Assembly (NCBI GenBank): GCA_964247745.1
Contig: CAXTVT010000005.1
Coordinates: 21,176-85,175, forward strand
Origin: RH-AL1 sp964247745
GTDB taxonomy: Bacteria; Pseudomonadota; Alphaproteobacteria; Rhizobiales; Beijerinckiaceae
Length of the DNA stretch: 64,000 nt
Direction: 5' to 3'
The notes under the pieces were generated by a model. That model was not told where the DNA came from. It saw only the letters and a program-made list of their open reading frames with translations, and ran no database searches. The position numbers and the translations under genes were made by a program. Positions 1 to 8,799 of this stretch are shown in pieces (position 1 is the stretch's first letter; each line of letters begins with the position of its first letter).

Positions 1-709
1 GGAAGCCTCCGGCGAAGTCGCCCATCTCGATCATCGCCGTTTCCGGCAGGTCGAACATCCGCTGCGCCGCCTGTTCCGAGGTCGTGCCGGTGGCGCCGAC
101 GACGTGCGGCAGGCCGCAGGCGCGCGCGACGTCGATGCCGCGGTGGATCGTGTCGATCCAGGCGGCGCAGGAAAACGGGATCACCACGCCGGTCGTGCCG
201 AGGATCGACAGGCCGCCGAGGATGCCGAGCCGGCCGTTCAGCGTCCGCTCGGCGAGGCGGGCGCCGCCGGGGATCGAGACGGTCACCACGAGATCGGGCG
301 CCACGCCGGCTTCGGCGATCGCGGCGGCGATCATGGCGCGCGGGCCGGGATTGATCGCGGGCTCGCCGGGCGCGATCGGCAGGCCCGGTCGCGTCGCCGT
401 GCCGACGCCGTCGCCGGCGACGAAGGCCAGGCCGGAGCCGGGCGCGCCGCGCTCGAGGCGCACCACCACCGTGGCGCCGTGCGTCACGTCGGGGTCGTCG
501 CCGGCGTCCTTGACCACCGCCGCCTCCGCCCAGCCGGAGCCGCCGGCCTCGCGCGCGATCGCGAACAGTGGCCGCTGCCCGCCCGGCAGCGGGATCTCCA
601 CGGCCGAGGGTGCGTCGCCGCCGGCGAGCGTCAGCGCGGCCGCCTTCGCCGCCGCCGCGGCGCAGGCTCCCGTGGTCCAGCCACGTCGCAGCGGCGCGAC
701 GGCCGTCAT
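1..709 (-). CDS. cbiD: Cobalt-precorrin-5B C(1)-methyltransferase CbiD, 3' end outside window
   Basis: The reading frame begins at an ATG on the minus strand and stays open to the window edge, giving the first 236 residues; the C-terminus is missing. The N-terminus shows the CbiD signature RRGWTTGACAAAAAKAA, and further in come a PGGARLAERTLNGRLGILGG stretch and a GATGTTSEQAAQ stretch, all characteristic of this family. CbiD methylates C1 of cobalt-precorrin-5B during corrin-ring synthesis, in the cytoplasm. Many Hyphomicrobiales use CbiD inside an otherwise aerobic cobalamin pathway, so neighbouring cob genes are expected to the left of the window (inference). The upstream 170 bp shared with the divergent histidine kinase show no recognisable B12-box or cobalamin riboswitch core. 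Confidence 0.93.
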   Translation of the reverse strand, partial: MTAVAPLRRGWTTGACAAAAAKAAALTLAGGDAPSAVEIPLPGGQRPLFAIAREAGGSGWAEAAVVKDAGDDPDVTHGATVVVRLERGAPGSGLAFVAGDGVGTATRPGLPIAPGEPAINPGPRAMIAAAIAEAGVAPDLVVTVSIPGGARLAERTLNGRLGILGGLSILGTTGVVIPFSCAAWIDTIHRGIDVARACGLPHVVGATGTTSEQAAQRMFDLPETAMIEMGDFAGGF

Positions 710-879
710 CGTGGACCGGCTCCCGTCAAGGTCGATGGGACCCAAACGCGGGCCGCGAACCCGCCGTCTTGGAACCAACGAGCATGGGCGATCCCTCACG
801 ATCGGGAGAATGTTCCCGTGAAAATAGAGCGGCTTTGTGCTTCGGTGCGAACCCGAAGTCTCCGTCGCGTCCCGCCCCC

Positions 880-2229
880 TTGTCCATCCAGCGCCGCCTA
901 GCGATCTCCATCACGCTCGTCCTGCTGTTCAGCCTCGCCATCGGTTCGGGACTGACCTACCAGCACGTGCTGGTGAAGGTCCGCACCGAGATGCAGGCGG
1001 CGTTGGCCGTCGGCGCCTATACGGCGCTGAACTCGATCGACGACAAGGCGAGCGCCTCCGATCCGCTTGGCAAGCTGCGGGCCGTGGTGCACGATTTCGA
1101 CGGCGACCGCCACCTTCGCGCCAGGGTCGCGACCCTCGATGGCCGCGTGCTGGCGCAATCGCGCCTGCTCAGGCCCGACGACGCGGCGCCGTACTGGTTC
1201 TATCGTCTCGTCGTCGCCGCGCCGCCGGAGAAGAGCCTGGCGCTGCCACCGGCCTTCGCCGCCATCGGGACCCTGACGCTGGAGGCCGATCCGCACAACG
1301 AGGTCGCGGAGGCATGGAGCGACATGCGGCTCACGCTGGTCATCATGGCGATGTTCTTCGCCGCGGTGCTGACGCTGGCCTTCGTCACGATCCGCGCCGC
1401 GCTGGCGCCGCTGCGCGACGTGCGCGAGGCCTTGCTGCGGATCGGCGCCGGCGACCTCTCCACCCGCATCGCGCCGAGCGTCGCCCACGAGCTGGCGCCG
1501 CTGCGCGACGGCGTCAACGCCATGGCCGAGCGGCTCAGCGCGACCGTCGAGCAGAACCGCGCCTTGAACGAGCAGATCATCAACCTGCAGGAGGAGGAGC
1601 GGGCCGAGCTGGCGCGCGATCTCCACGACGAGGTCGCGCCCTTCGTGTTCGCGGTCGGCGCCGACGCGGCGATGATCCGGCAGTATCTCGCCAAGAATGC
1701 CGTCGCCGAGATCGGGTCGCGCGCCGACGCCATCTCGGAGGCGGTCCGGCACATGCAGCGTCATCTCAAGGGCGTGCTGCGCCGGCTGGCGCCGGGCGCG
1801 TTGCTCGATCTCGGGCTCGGCGGCGCCATCGACGACCTGATCGCGTTCTGGGCGACGCGCCGGCCGACGGTGACCTTCAGCCTCGAGGTCACCGGCGAGC
1901 CGCTCGATCCGCCGCTCGACGCCATCGCCTTTCGCGTCGTGCAGGAGAGCGTCTCCAACGCCATCCGCCACGGCGACCCCTCGACCATCGCCATCCTGAT
2001 CGACGTCGACGACGAGGCCGCCGTCGTCGTCGTCGAGGACGACGGCCGCGGCCTGCCGGTGGACGGGCGCTTCGGCTTCGGCCTCGCCGGCATGCGCGAG
2101 CGCGTGCGCGCCGCCGGCGGCACGATCGCCATCCGCAATCGGACCACCGGCTCGGGCGTGCTCGTCGAGGCGCGGCTGCCGGTCGCGGCGCGCGCGGCGA
2201 CGCCGGAACGCATGGAAGCCCTCGCATGA
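880..2229 (+). CDS. NarL-family sensor histidine kinase (HAMP, HisKA_3, HATPase)
   Basis: A 449-residue membrane kinase if started at the TTG before the SIQRRLAISITLVL segment. That start puts the first membrane helix at about residues 7-27, as usual; an earlier in-frame TTG at 832 is possible, and neither has a clear ribosome-binding site. A second helix lies near residues 150-171, so about 120 residues face the periplasm as the presumed sensor region. A HAMP linker follows, then a HisKA_3 phosphoacceptor helix with LARDLHDEVAP (His about 249) and a HATPase domain with DDGRGLP and FGLAGMRERV. The stop overlaps the start of the response regulator (ATGA), so the two form a cognate pair. The signal is unknown. 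Confidence 0.88.
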   Translation: MSIQRRLAISITLVLLFSLAIGSGLTYQHVLVKVRTEMQAALAVGAYTALNSIDDKASASDPLGKLRAVVHDFDGDRHLRARVATLDGRVLAQSRLLRPDDAAPYWFYRLVVAAPPEKSLALPPAFAAIGTLTLEADPHNEVAEAWSDMRLTLVIMAMFFAAVLTLAFVTIRAALAPLRDVREALLRIGAGDLSTRIAPSVAHELAPLRDGVNAMAERLSATVEQNRALNEQIINLQEEERAELARDLHDEVAPFVFAVGADAAMIRQYLAKNAVAEIGSRADAISEAVRHMQRHLKGVLRRLAPGALLDLGLGGAIDDLIAFWATRRPTVTFSLEVTGEPLDPPLDAIAFRVVQESVSNAIRHGDPSTIAILIDVDDEAAVVVVEDDGRGLPVDGRFGFGLAGMRERVRAAGGTIAIRNRTTGSGVLVEARLPVAARAATPERMEALA

Positions 2230-2843
2230 AGCTGCTGCTCGTCGACGATCACACCGTGGTGCGCGAGGGCGTGCGGCGGCTGCTGTCGGTGTCCGTCGAG
2301 GTCACGGTGATCGAGGCCACCACCGGCCGCGAGGCGCTGACCGTCTTCCGCCAGGAGAAGCCGGAGGTCGTGATCCTCGACCTCAACCTGCCGGGTTCGG
2401 GCGGCCTCGACCTGCTGCGGCGCCTGCTGATCGAGGACCCCAAGACCCGCGTGCTGATCTTCTCGATGCACACCACGCCGCTCTACGTCGCCCGCGCGCT
2501 TCAGGCCGGCGCCAAGGGCTACATCTCGAAGGGCGCCGGCGCCGACGAGCTGGTCGATGCCATCAAGCAGGTCATGGCCGGCGGCCGCTACGTCGAGCGT
2601 GACCTCGCCGCCGATCTCGCCGTCAACGTGCTCGGCTCCGGCGAGTCCGGCAAGGCGCTGTCGGCGCGGGAGCTCGACATCATGCGGCTGCTCGCCAAGG
2701 GCAAGGGTCTCTCCGACATCGCGGATGCGCTCGGCATCTCCTACAAGACGGTGGCCAACACCTGCACCGCGATCAAGCACAAGCTGCTGGTCGAGCGCAC
2801 CAGCGACCTGATCCGCGTGGCGGTGGAGATGCACGCGGCTTGA
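2226..2843 (+). CDS. NarL/LuxR-type response regulator, partner of the upstream kinase
   Basis: A 205-residue protein with an N-terminal receiver domain (acidic pair Asp7-Asp8, phosphoacceptor Asp52 in VVILDLNLPG, conserved Lys in GYISKG) and a C-terminal LuxR-type helix-turn-helix from about residue 140 (LSARELDIMRLLAKGKGLSD, then SYKTVANTCTAIKHKL). It overlaps the kinase stop by 4 bp and its own stop overlaps the TTG of bciA, so all three genes are probably one translationally coupled transcript. The family activates or represses transcription after phosphorylation by its kinase. Control of bciA or other pigment genes is suggested only by position. Confidence 0.9.
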   Translation: MKLLLVDDHTVVREGVRRLLSVSVEVTVIEATTGREALTVFRQEKPEVVILDLNLPGSGGLDLLRRLLIEDPKTRVLIFSMHTTPLYVARALQAGAKGYISKGAGADELVDAIKQVMAGGRYVERDLAADLAVNVLGSGESGKALSARELDIMRLLAKGKGLSDIADALGISYKTVANTCTAIKHKLLVERTSDLIRVAVEMHAA

Positions 2844-3841
2844 ACGCGGTCCGGCCCCGCCGCATCTTCATGCTGGGGGCGACCGGCACGATCGGCCGCG
2901 CCACCGTGCGCGCGCTGGTCGGGCGCGGCTACGAGGTGGTGTGCCTGATACGGCCGCGCGCCGGCGTCGGCGGCACGCTGGCGCCCGACGACAGCGGCCG
3001 GCTGCTGGCCGGCGTCACGCTGCGCTTCGGCGACGTCGCCGATGAGACATCCGTCGCGCGCGACGGACTGCGCGGCGAGCGCTTCGACGTGCTGGTCTCC
3101 TGCCTGGCGTCGCGGACCGGCGCGCCGCAGGACGCCTGGGCGATCGACCACGCCGCCCACGTCGCGGCGCTGGCGGCGACGCGGGCTGCCGGGGTCACCC
3201 ACATGGTCCTGCTGTCGGCGATCTGCGTGCAGAAGCCGCGGCTGGCGTTCCAGCATGCCAAGCTGGCGTTCGAGGAGGTGCTGGTCCGCTCCGGCGTGAC
3301 CTACTCGATCGTGCGGCCGACCGCCTTCTTCAAGTCGTTGTCGGGGCAGGTCGAGCGTGTCCGGCGCGGCAAGCCCTTCCTGGTGTTCGGCGACGGCAGG
3401 CTCACCGCCTGCAAACCGATCGGCGACGACGACCTCGGCCGCTACCTCGCGGAATGCCTCGACGACCCCAGTCGCCACGATCGCATCCTGCCGATCGGCG
3501 GGCCCGGCGATGCCGTCACGCCACGGCAGCAGGGCGAGGCGCTGTTCGCGCTGCTGGGCCGCCCGCCGCGCTTCCGGCAGGTGCCGGTGGCGCTGCTCGA
3601 TGGCATCGTGGCCGGGCTCGCCACGGCCGGGCGCCTGCTGCCCGCGCTGGCTCGAAAGGCCGAGCTGGCCCGTATCGGGCGCTACTACGCCATTGAATCG
3701 ATGCTGGTGCTCGATCCCGCCAGCGGGCGATACGACGCGGCGGCGACGCCCTCCACCGGCACGGAGACGCTGTTGGACCATTACGGGCGGTTGGTGCGGG
3801 GAGAGACGGTGTCGGAGCGGGGCGACCACGCCGTGTTCTGA
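2840..3841 (+). CDS. bciA: Divinyl (proto)chlorophyllide a 8-vinyl-reductase, BciA type
   Basis: A 333-residue NAD(P)H-binding protein of the atypical SDR/NmrA fold with the Rossmann motif GATGTIG at residues 13-19. Long stretches match what I know of BciA: LVSCLASRTGAP, DAWAIDHAAHV, LLSAICVQKP, YSIVRPTAFFKSLSG, LVFGDGRLTACKPI, ILPIGGPG and the C-terminal TPSTGTETL, ending in ERGDHAVF. BciA reduces the 8-vinyl group of divinyl chlorophyll intermediates with NADPH during bacteriochlorophyll synthesis. The chosen TTG start overlaps the regulator stop as TTGA; an ATG at 2870 would leave no residues before the glycine motif. No other pigment gene is in the window, so the gene lies outside any photosynthesis cluster visible here. 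It could also serve in a strain that has lost phototrophy. Confidence 0.88.
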   Translation: MNAVRPRRIFMLGATGTIGRATVRALVGRGYEVVCLIRPRAGVGGTLAPDDSGRLLAGVTLRFGDVADETSVARDGLRGERFDVLVSCLASRTGAPQDAWAIDHAAHVAALAATRAAGVTHMVLLSAICVQKPRLAFQHAKLAFEEVLVRSGVTYSIVRPTAFFKSLSGQVERVRRGKPFLVFGDGRLTACKPIGDDDLGRYLAECLDDPSRHDRILPIGGPGDAVTPRQQGEALFALLGRPPRFRQVPVALLDGIVAGLATAGRLLPALARKAELARIGRYYAIESMLVLDPASGRYDAAATPSTGTETLLDHYGRLVRGETVSERGDHAVF

Positions 3842-3869
3842 TCGAGCCTGCGCCGTGACGATGGCTGGC

Positions 3870-4745
3870 TCAGACCTTCAGCAGGGCGATGAGCGCCCGC
3901 AGCCCGCCGGCAAGATGTCGGCGGCTTGGATAGTAGAGAAAGAGGTCGTCGGCGTCGGGACACCAAGGATCGAGGCAGCGGACCAGGCGCCCGTCTTCGA
4001 GGTGAGGCTCCGCCCGGTCTTCCCACACGTAGGCGAGGCCGCAATCCTGCAGGGCCGCCTCGACCATCAACTCCTGGCTGTCCAGCGTGATCGGTCCGGC
4101 GACCTCGACCGATAGGCTTTCTCCGTCACGTTCGAACTCCCAGTCGAACAGCTTGCCGCTCGGGAAGCGATAGCGGATGCAGCGGTGGTGCTGGAGGTCG
4201 CGCGGATCGCGTGGGGGAGGACGATCCCGGAAGTAGCCGGGCGAGCCGACGACCGTGAAGCGCTGGGCATGGCGGATGCGCACCGCCTGGGACAGCAGTT
4301 CGCCGAAGCGGATGCCGGCGTCGAATCCCTCCTCGACGATGTCCACCATTCGATCGGTCGCGACGACGTCGAGGCCGAGACCGGGGTTGCGGCGCGTCAG
4401 CGGGCCGAGGACCTCGCGCAGCACGTAGGGCGCGATCGAGGCCGGGAGGTTGATCCGCACCGAGCCGAACGGACTTTCGCGGAAGCTGTTCAGCGTGTCG
4501 TGCGCCCGCCCGATCAGCTCGAAGGCCGGCAGCAGATGCTCCAGGAAGCACTCTCCGGCCTCGGTCAGCGACACGCTGCGCGTCGTGCGTTGGATCAGGC
4601 GAACGCCGACGCGTTCCTCCAGGCTGCGGATTCCGTGGCTGACAGCGGAGGGCGCGATCTCGCGCTCCACGGCGGCTTTGCGAAAGCTGCGGTGCCGCGC
4701 GACGGCGACGAACAGCGCGAGGTTGGCCAGTTCGCTGCCGCGCAT
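3870..4745 (-). CDS. LysR-family transcriptional regulator
   Basis: A 291-residue protein with an N-terminal winged helix (residues about 7-65; FRKAAVEREIAPSAVSHGIR is the recognition region, followed by LEERVGVRLIQRTTRSVSLT) and a C-terminal LysR substrate-binding domain. The effector region reads like the subfamily regulating oxidoreductases in proteobacteria (GSVRINLPASIAPYVLREVL, FDAGIRFGE). It is transcribed away from the SDR and MDR oxidoreductase genes, with a 111-bp shared control region, the usual arrangement of a LysR activator with its target operon. The inducer is unknown. Confidence 0.93.
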   Translation of the reverse strand: MRGSELANLALFVAVARHRSFRKAAVEREIAPSAVSHGIRSLEERVGVRLIQRTTRSVSLTEAGECFLEHLLPAFELIGRAHDTLNSFRESPFGSVRINLPASIAPYVLREVLGPLTRRNPGLGLDVVATDRMVDIVEEGFDAGIRFGELLSQAVRIRHAQRFTVVGSPGYFRDRPPPRDPRDLQHHRCIRYRFPSGKLFDWEFERDGESLSVEVAGPITLDSQELMVEAALQDCGLAYVWEDRAEPHLEDGRLVRCLDPWCPDADDLFLYYPSRRHLAGGLRALIALLKV

Positions 4746-4856
4746 TGTTCTCTCTCGATCATCACCGCATGCAGATTACAGCGGATTATCGCAGCAGTAC
4801 GAGCGTTCTAGCTAGGGAGCATCGATCGGCACGATTCTACATGATGGGAGATCAGC
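4746..4856. promoter_or_regulatory. Divergent control region of LysR regulator and SDR-MDR operon
   Basis: These 111 bp separate two divergent genes and must hold both promoters. They are visibly richer in A and T than the flanking genes, with two similar half-words (GATTACAGC and GATTATCGC) and a CTAGCTAG palindrome. LysR proteins usually bind T-N11-A sequences in such regions, but I cannot assign an exact box. A good ribosome-binding site (GGGAGA) sits before the SDR start. Confidence 0.45.
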
Positions 4857-5624
4857 ATGCCCGGTACGCCCCGCACCCTGGATGGGAAAGTCGCGCTCGT
4901 GACCGGCGCGAGTTCCGGCATCGGCCGTGCCAGCGCCCTCGAACTCGCCCGGCGCGGTGCCAAGGTCGTCGTCGGCGCGCGCCGGCTCGGTCCGTTGGAC
5001 GAGCTCGTCCGGCAACTCGAGGACGAAGGCTGTACCGCCAAGGCCATCCAGGCCGACATCAACGTCGAGGACGACGTGCGGCGGTTGGTGAGCGAGGCGA
5101 CCGAGACGTTCGGCAGCCTCGACATCGCCTTCAACAACGCCGGCACCGAGGGCGCTTTCACGCCCTTCGTCGACCAGAGCAACGAGACCTACGAGGAGGT
5201 TTTCAACGCCAACGTGCGCGGCGTGTTCTGGTCGATGAAGCATGAAGCCGAGGTGATGCTGCGCCTGGGCACGGGCACCATCATCAACAACGCGTCGATG
5301 GGCGGCCTGATCGGCTTCGCCAACGCCGCGCTCTACATCGCCAGCAAGCACGCGGTGCTCGGCTTGACGAAGACCGCTTCGCTGGAGTGGTTCAAGCAAG
5401 GCGTGCGCGTCAACGCGATCTGCCCCGGCCTGATCGACACGCCGTTCCAGGACCGTGTCTGGACCACCGAGCAGGCCAAGCGCGATGTCGGAGCCGCCTC
5501 GGTGCCCGGTCGGATGGGCACGCCGGAGGAGATGGCACGCGTGTTGGCGTTCCTCGCCTCCGACGACGCCTCCTTCGTGTCGGGCCACAGCCTGCTCGCC
5601 GACGGCGGCTACACCGCGACCTGA
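4857..5624 (+). CDS. Short-chain dehydrogenase/reductase (classical SDR)
   Basis: A 255-residue classical SDR. It shows the cofactor motif TGASSGIG near residues 17-24, the structural NNAG motif, catalytic Ser in NNASMGG followed by Tyr-x3-Lys in YIASK, and the C-terminal FVSGHSLLADGGYTA. Arg and acidic residues after the second strand (VVVGARR) favour NADP(H) over NAD(H), which is an inference. The substrate is not predictable. It is followed after 42 bp by an MDR oxidoreductase and sits opposite a LysR regulator, so the pair may detoxify or catabolise a carbonyl or quinone compound. Confidence 0.93.
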   Translation: MPGTPRTLDGKVALVTGASSGIGRASALELARRGAKVVVGARRLGPLDELVRQLEDEGCTAKAIQADINVEDDVRRLVSEATETFGSLDIAFNNAGTEGAFTPFVDQSNETYEEVFNANVRGVFWSMKHEAEVMLRLGTGTIINNASMGGLIGFANAALYIASKHAVLGLTKTASLEWFKQGVRVNAICPGLIDTPFQDRVWTTEQAKRDVGAASVPGRMGTPEEMARVLAFLASDDASFVSGHSLLADGGYTAT

Positions 5625-5666
5625 GCCGCCCTCTCGCACCGTCCCCGCATCGACAGGAGCAGACCC

Positions 5667-6695
5667 ATGACCAGCCTTCCCACGACCATGCGCGTCATCG
5701 AAGCGCGATCGGCCGACCTTCGCGACATGCATCTGGCGGAACGGCCGGTGCCGCAGCCCGGCCCGGGCGATATCCTGGTGCGGGTCAAAGCCGCCAGCGT
5801 CAATTATCGCGACGTCGTGCTGGTGAAGGGCCTCTACAAACCGGACATCCGATACCCGATCGTGCCGCTCTCCGATGCGAGCGGCGAGGTCGTCGCGACC
5901 GGACCCGGCGTGACGCGTTTCGAGGTCGGCGACGATGTGGTGCCGACCTTCATCCAGGGCTGGCCGTCCGGCATGCCGATCCCGGAGCGGCGTGCCGACT
6001 GGACGCTGGGCTATCCGCGGACGGGCGTCCTTCAGGAGTACATCGTCGTTCCCGCCGACGACGCCATCGCCAAGCCGGCGACCTTGAGCCACGTCGAGGC
6101 GGCCACGCTGCCGATCGCGGGTCTCACCGCCTGGTCGGCTTTGACCCAGGGCGCCCTCAAGGCGGGCGACTGGGTGCTCGTCGAGGGGACGGGCGGTGTC
6201 TCGATCTTCGCCCTGCAATTCGCCAAGGCGATGGGGGCGCGGGTGGTCGCGATCACGTCCAGCGCCGACAAGATCGCGCGAGTGCGCGAACTCGGCGCCG
6301 ATCATGCCATCAACTATCGCGAGATCCCGGAATGGTCCGACGCGGTGCGGGGCGCGACCGGCGGTCGGGGCGTGGACATCGTGGTGGAGACGGTCGGCTC
6401 GACTCTGCCGCAAGCGCTGAAGAGCCTGAAGCTCGGCGGCTTCGTCGGGGTGGTCGGCTTCCTCGGCGGTATGGAGACGCCCTTGCCGATCGTGCCGCTG
6501 ATCGAGCAGATCCTCCGCATCCAGGGCATCGCGGTGGGATCGCGCGCGCAATTCGAGGACATGGCGCGGGCGATCGACGCCACCGGCCTCAAGCCGGTCG
6601 TCGATCGGACGCTGGCGTTCGAGGATGCCGCCGAGGGTCTGCTGCTGTTGGAACGCGGCGGCCATTTCGGCAAGGTCTGCATTTCGCTCGTTTGA
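5667..6695 (+). CDS. Medium-chain (MDR) NAD(P)-dependent oxidoreductase, zinc-free type
   Basis: A 342-residue protein with an N-terminal GroES-like domain (VPQPGPGDILVRVKAASVNY) and a Rossmann domain with VEGTGGVSIFALQFAKAMGA. The usual GGVG nucleotide motif reads GGVS. The cysteine and histidine ligands of the catalytic and structural zinc sites of true alcohol dehydrogenases are absent, placing it among quinone-oxidoreductase-like MDRs. Its start has a plausible AGGAG (cgacaggagcagacccATG). It is co-directional with the SDR gene and probably co-transcribed. The exact substrate is unknown. Confidence 0.9.
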   Translation: MTSLPTTMRVIEARSADLRDMHLAERPVPQPGPGDILVRVKAASVNYRDVVLVKGLYKPDIRYPIVPLSDASGEVVATGPGVTRFEVGDDVVPTFIQGWPSGMPIPERRADWTLGYPRTGVLQEYIVVPADDAIAKPATLSHVEAATLPIAGLTAWSALTQGALKAGDWVLVEGTGGVSIFALQFAKAMGARVVAITSSADKIARVRELGADHAINYREIPEWSDAVRGATGGRGVDIVVETVGSTLPQALKSLKLGGFVGVVGFLGGMETPLPIVPLIEQILRIQGIAVGSRAQFEDMARAIDATGLKPVVDRTLAFEDAAEGLLLLERGGHFGKVCISLV

Positions 6696-6872
6696 TGAGA
6701 CTCGCCTCTCTTGAATGGGGCCGATGAGGTCGACATCGGGCATGACGCGCAGATACCGACCGGAAAAGGTCCGGCTGTGGGTCGCAGCGGTCGAAGAGCG
6801 CGATCGGCGACAAGTCGATGGCCGCCGTGATCCGCTCTCGCGCGAGACCTCGCGACGGCGTATCGTCGCCCC

Positions 6873-7429
6873 ATGACCATCCGCGTCACACCCAACGGTC
6901 ATCGCGCCTTCACCATCGCCGACATGGTCGAGGCCGGCATCCTCGACCACGACGAGCGCATCGAGCTGGTCGCAGGAGACCTCGTCCCGATGGGCCCAAG
7001 GGCTCCCGCCACGAGACGCTGAAGATCGCGCTGAACTTCCTATGGGGCCGCGCCTGTCCCGAGGGCTTCATGTTCGCGCCGGAGCCGGGCTTCCGGCTCG
7101 ATCCGCACAATTACTTCGAGCCGGACTTCTTCGTGTTCGCCCGCACGAAGCGCTTCGTCGACGTCCGGGGAACGGACGTGCTGCTCGTCGTCGAGATCGC
7201 GGATTCCTCGCTGGACTACGACCTGCGGCGCAAATCGCTGGTCTACGCCGCCTTCGGCGTGCGCGAGCTCTGGGTCGTCGATGCCGCGCGCCGCGTGATC
7301 CACCGCCACGATGGTGCGACGCCGGACGGCTACACCACCATCGACGAGCACGGCTCCGCCGTGCGCCTCGTGCCCCGGCACGCACCGGACGCCTTCGCCT
7401 TCGCGCTCGATGCGCTGGAAGCTTTGTAG
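6873..7429 (+). pseudogene. Uma2-family (DUF820) endonuclease gene with a frameshift
   Basis: An ATG opens a frame reading TIRVTPNGHRAFTIADMVEAG and then HDERIELVAGDLVPM, a typical Uma2 N-terminus, but it stops at 7022. The rest of the protein continues in the -1 frame from about 6995 (GPKGSRHETLKIALNF, then the core PEPGFRLDP, EPDFFVFA, LLVVEIADSSLDYDLRRKS and ELWVVDA) to the TAG at 7429. Restoring one base near GATGGGCCCAAGG joins the halves into a normal protein of about 185 residues. The Uma2 fold is a restriction-endonuclease-like domain with Asp/Glu catalytic residues; its cellular role is poorly known. Either the gene is recently broken or this is a sequencing error. Confidence 0.75.
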
Positions 7430-7507
7430 GCCAGCTCCGACGCGGAACGAGCAACGACGTGGTGTTTCGAGCCGCGGGACGGTCCGCGTAGGCGCAGCTG
7501 CTGCCGT

Positions 7508-8455
7508 CTACTCCGTGGGACCGGAGACATGGGGTGTCCGGGACGCCGGTCCGTCTTCGGCTTGATCCGTCAGCCATTGCGTGAAGGCGCTGACGATCGG
7601 GCGGTGGGCCGCCGCCCGGCTCGAGACGGCGGCATAGGTCGCGCCCGTCGCCCAAGGGGCGAAAGGCGCGACCAGCCGCTGCGCCGCGATGTCTCCGGTC
7701 ACGAAGGCTTCGGGGATCAGAGCCACGCCGAGGCCGGAGCGGGCGGCTTCGAGGATCAGGAAGAAATGCTCGAAGGCGACGACCGGCGTCGCGCCGGGCC
7801 GGGGGATCGGCGCGCCAAGATGCTTGGCGTAGCCCGCCCACGGGTCGGATCTGGTCTCGTGCGCGAGGCGAGGCATCCGCCAGAGGTCGCCCGGGCTTCG
7901 CAGGTCGTGACGGCGGGCGCATTCGGGTGTGCACACGGCCACCATCGTCTCGCGGAAGAGGGGTCGGACGGCCAGCGACCGCCAACCGCCCCGCCCGAGC
8001 GTCAGCACGACGTCGAGCTTGGACGGGTCCCAGTCCACCGGATCCTTGTGCTCGCCGGAAAAATCCGCCGCGATCGTCGTCACGGAGAGCGCCGCGTCGG
8101 GATAGCGTGACGTAAAGTCCATGAGACGAGGCGCCAACCACAGCGATCCGAACGACGGCAGCGTCCCGATCCTGATCGGTCCCGCAAGCGACCCGCCCAG
8201 AGCGAGCCGGGTCTCCTCGACGAGGTGCAACGCCTCGGCCGCCGCCGCGGCAAGCTGGCGTCCGTTTTCGGTGATGGCGACCGCGCGACCGCGCCGCGAG
8301 AACAGCGCTACGCCGAGGCCATCCTCGAGGCTTTGGACACGTCGCGACAGCGCGCTCTGGGTCAGGCCCAGCTCCTTGGCCGCCTTCGTGAAGCTGCCGA
8401 GGCGCGCGGCCGCCTCGAAGGCGGGGAGCGCCGAGAGGATCTGCGCGTCGCGCAT
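7508..8455 (-). CDS. LysR-family transcriptional regulator
   Basis: A 315-residue regulator. The chosen ATG (MRDAQILSALPAFE) is nine codons before the first helix of the winged-helix domain and fits family length; in-frame ATGs lie further upstream but would add an unrelated leader. The recognition region reads SFTKAAKELGLTQSALSRRV, followed by LEDGLGVALFSRRGRAVAIT. The C-terminal effector-binding domain resembles the GcvA-like subgroup (GSLWLAPRLMDF, IPEAF). It is divergent from a short gene with a strong ribosome-binding site. Target and effector are unknown. Confidence 0.9.
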   Translation of the reverse strand: MRDAQILSALPAFEAAARLGSFTKAAKELGLTQSALSRRVQSLEDGLGVALFSRRGRAVAITENGRQLAAAAAEALHLVEETRLALGGSLAGPIRIGTLPSFGSLWLAPRLMDFTSRYPDAALSVTTIAADFSGEHKDPVDWDPSKLDVVLTLGRGGWRSLAVRPLFRETMVAVCTPECARRHDLRSPGDLWRMPRLAHETRSDPWAGYAKHLGAPIPRPGATPVVAFEHFFLILEAARSGLGVALIPEAFVTGDIAAQRLVAPFAPWATGATYAAVSSRAAAHRPIVSAFTQWLTDQAEDGPASRTPHVSGPTE

Positions 8456-8564
8456 CTCCACCGCTTTGCTTCGATGCGTTTTTATCATGAGAGGTTGCGT
8501 TCTATTGGCGTTTTCGTCCGAGGCGATCGGCCTTAGATCTCGTCCTAACAACGGAGGACGAAAC

Positions 8565-8717
8565 ATGGCTAGGTTCATCGAGACGATCGCGAAGACATCG
8601 GTCAGCCGCCTGCGGCTGGTCGGGGCGGGAATCATCGCCGGCCTCGACGCGCTGTCTCACGCGCAATACGAGCGGCCATGGCAGCGCGATCGCGGCTCGT
8701 CGAACCGTCGGGCGTGA
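8565..8717 (+). CDS. Small 50-residue protein of unknown function
   Basis: A short frame begins 8 bp after a very good ribosome-binding site (ACGGAGGACGAAACATG), better than most in the window, and is divergent from the LysR gene. The product is basic and moderately hydrophobic in the middle (RLVGAGIIAGLDAL), with no clear signal peptide or known motif. It superficially resembles short DUF1127-type proteins in size and basic N-terminus but lacks their LxxLxDRxLxDIG core, so I leave it unassigned. It may be a small target of the neighbouring regulator. Confidence 0.4.
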   Translation: MARFIETIAKTSVSRLRLVGAGIIAGLDALSHAQYERPWQRDRGSSNRRA

Positions 8718-8799
8718 TCAATGCGAGGCGAGGGTGGCAGCCGGCGAAGTCTCGACGGTCGGGCGCCGGACCGGTCCGTAGCATGAGAACGTCCTCGCG

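Noticed and set aside
710..879. Possible cobalamin riboswitch before cbiD, prompted by a CTTCGG...CCGAAG hairpin at 839-857
   Set aside because: The conserved riboswitch core and B12 box could not be found on either strand; the hairpin alone is not enough.
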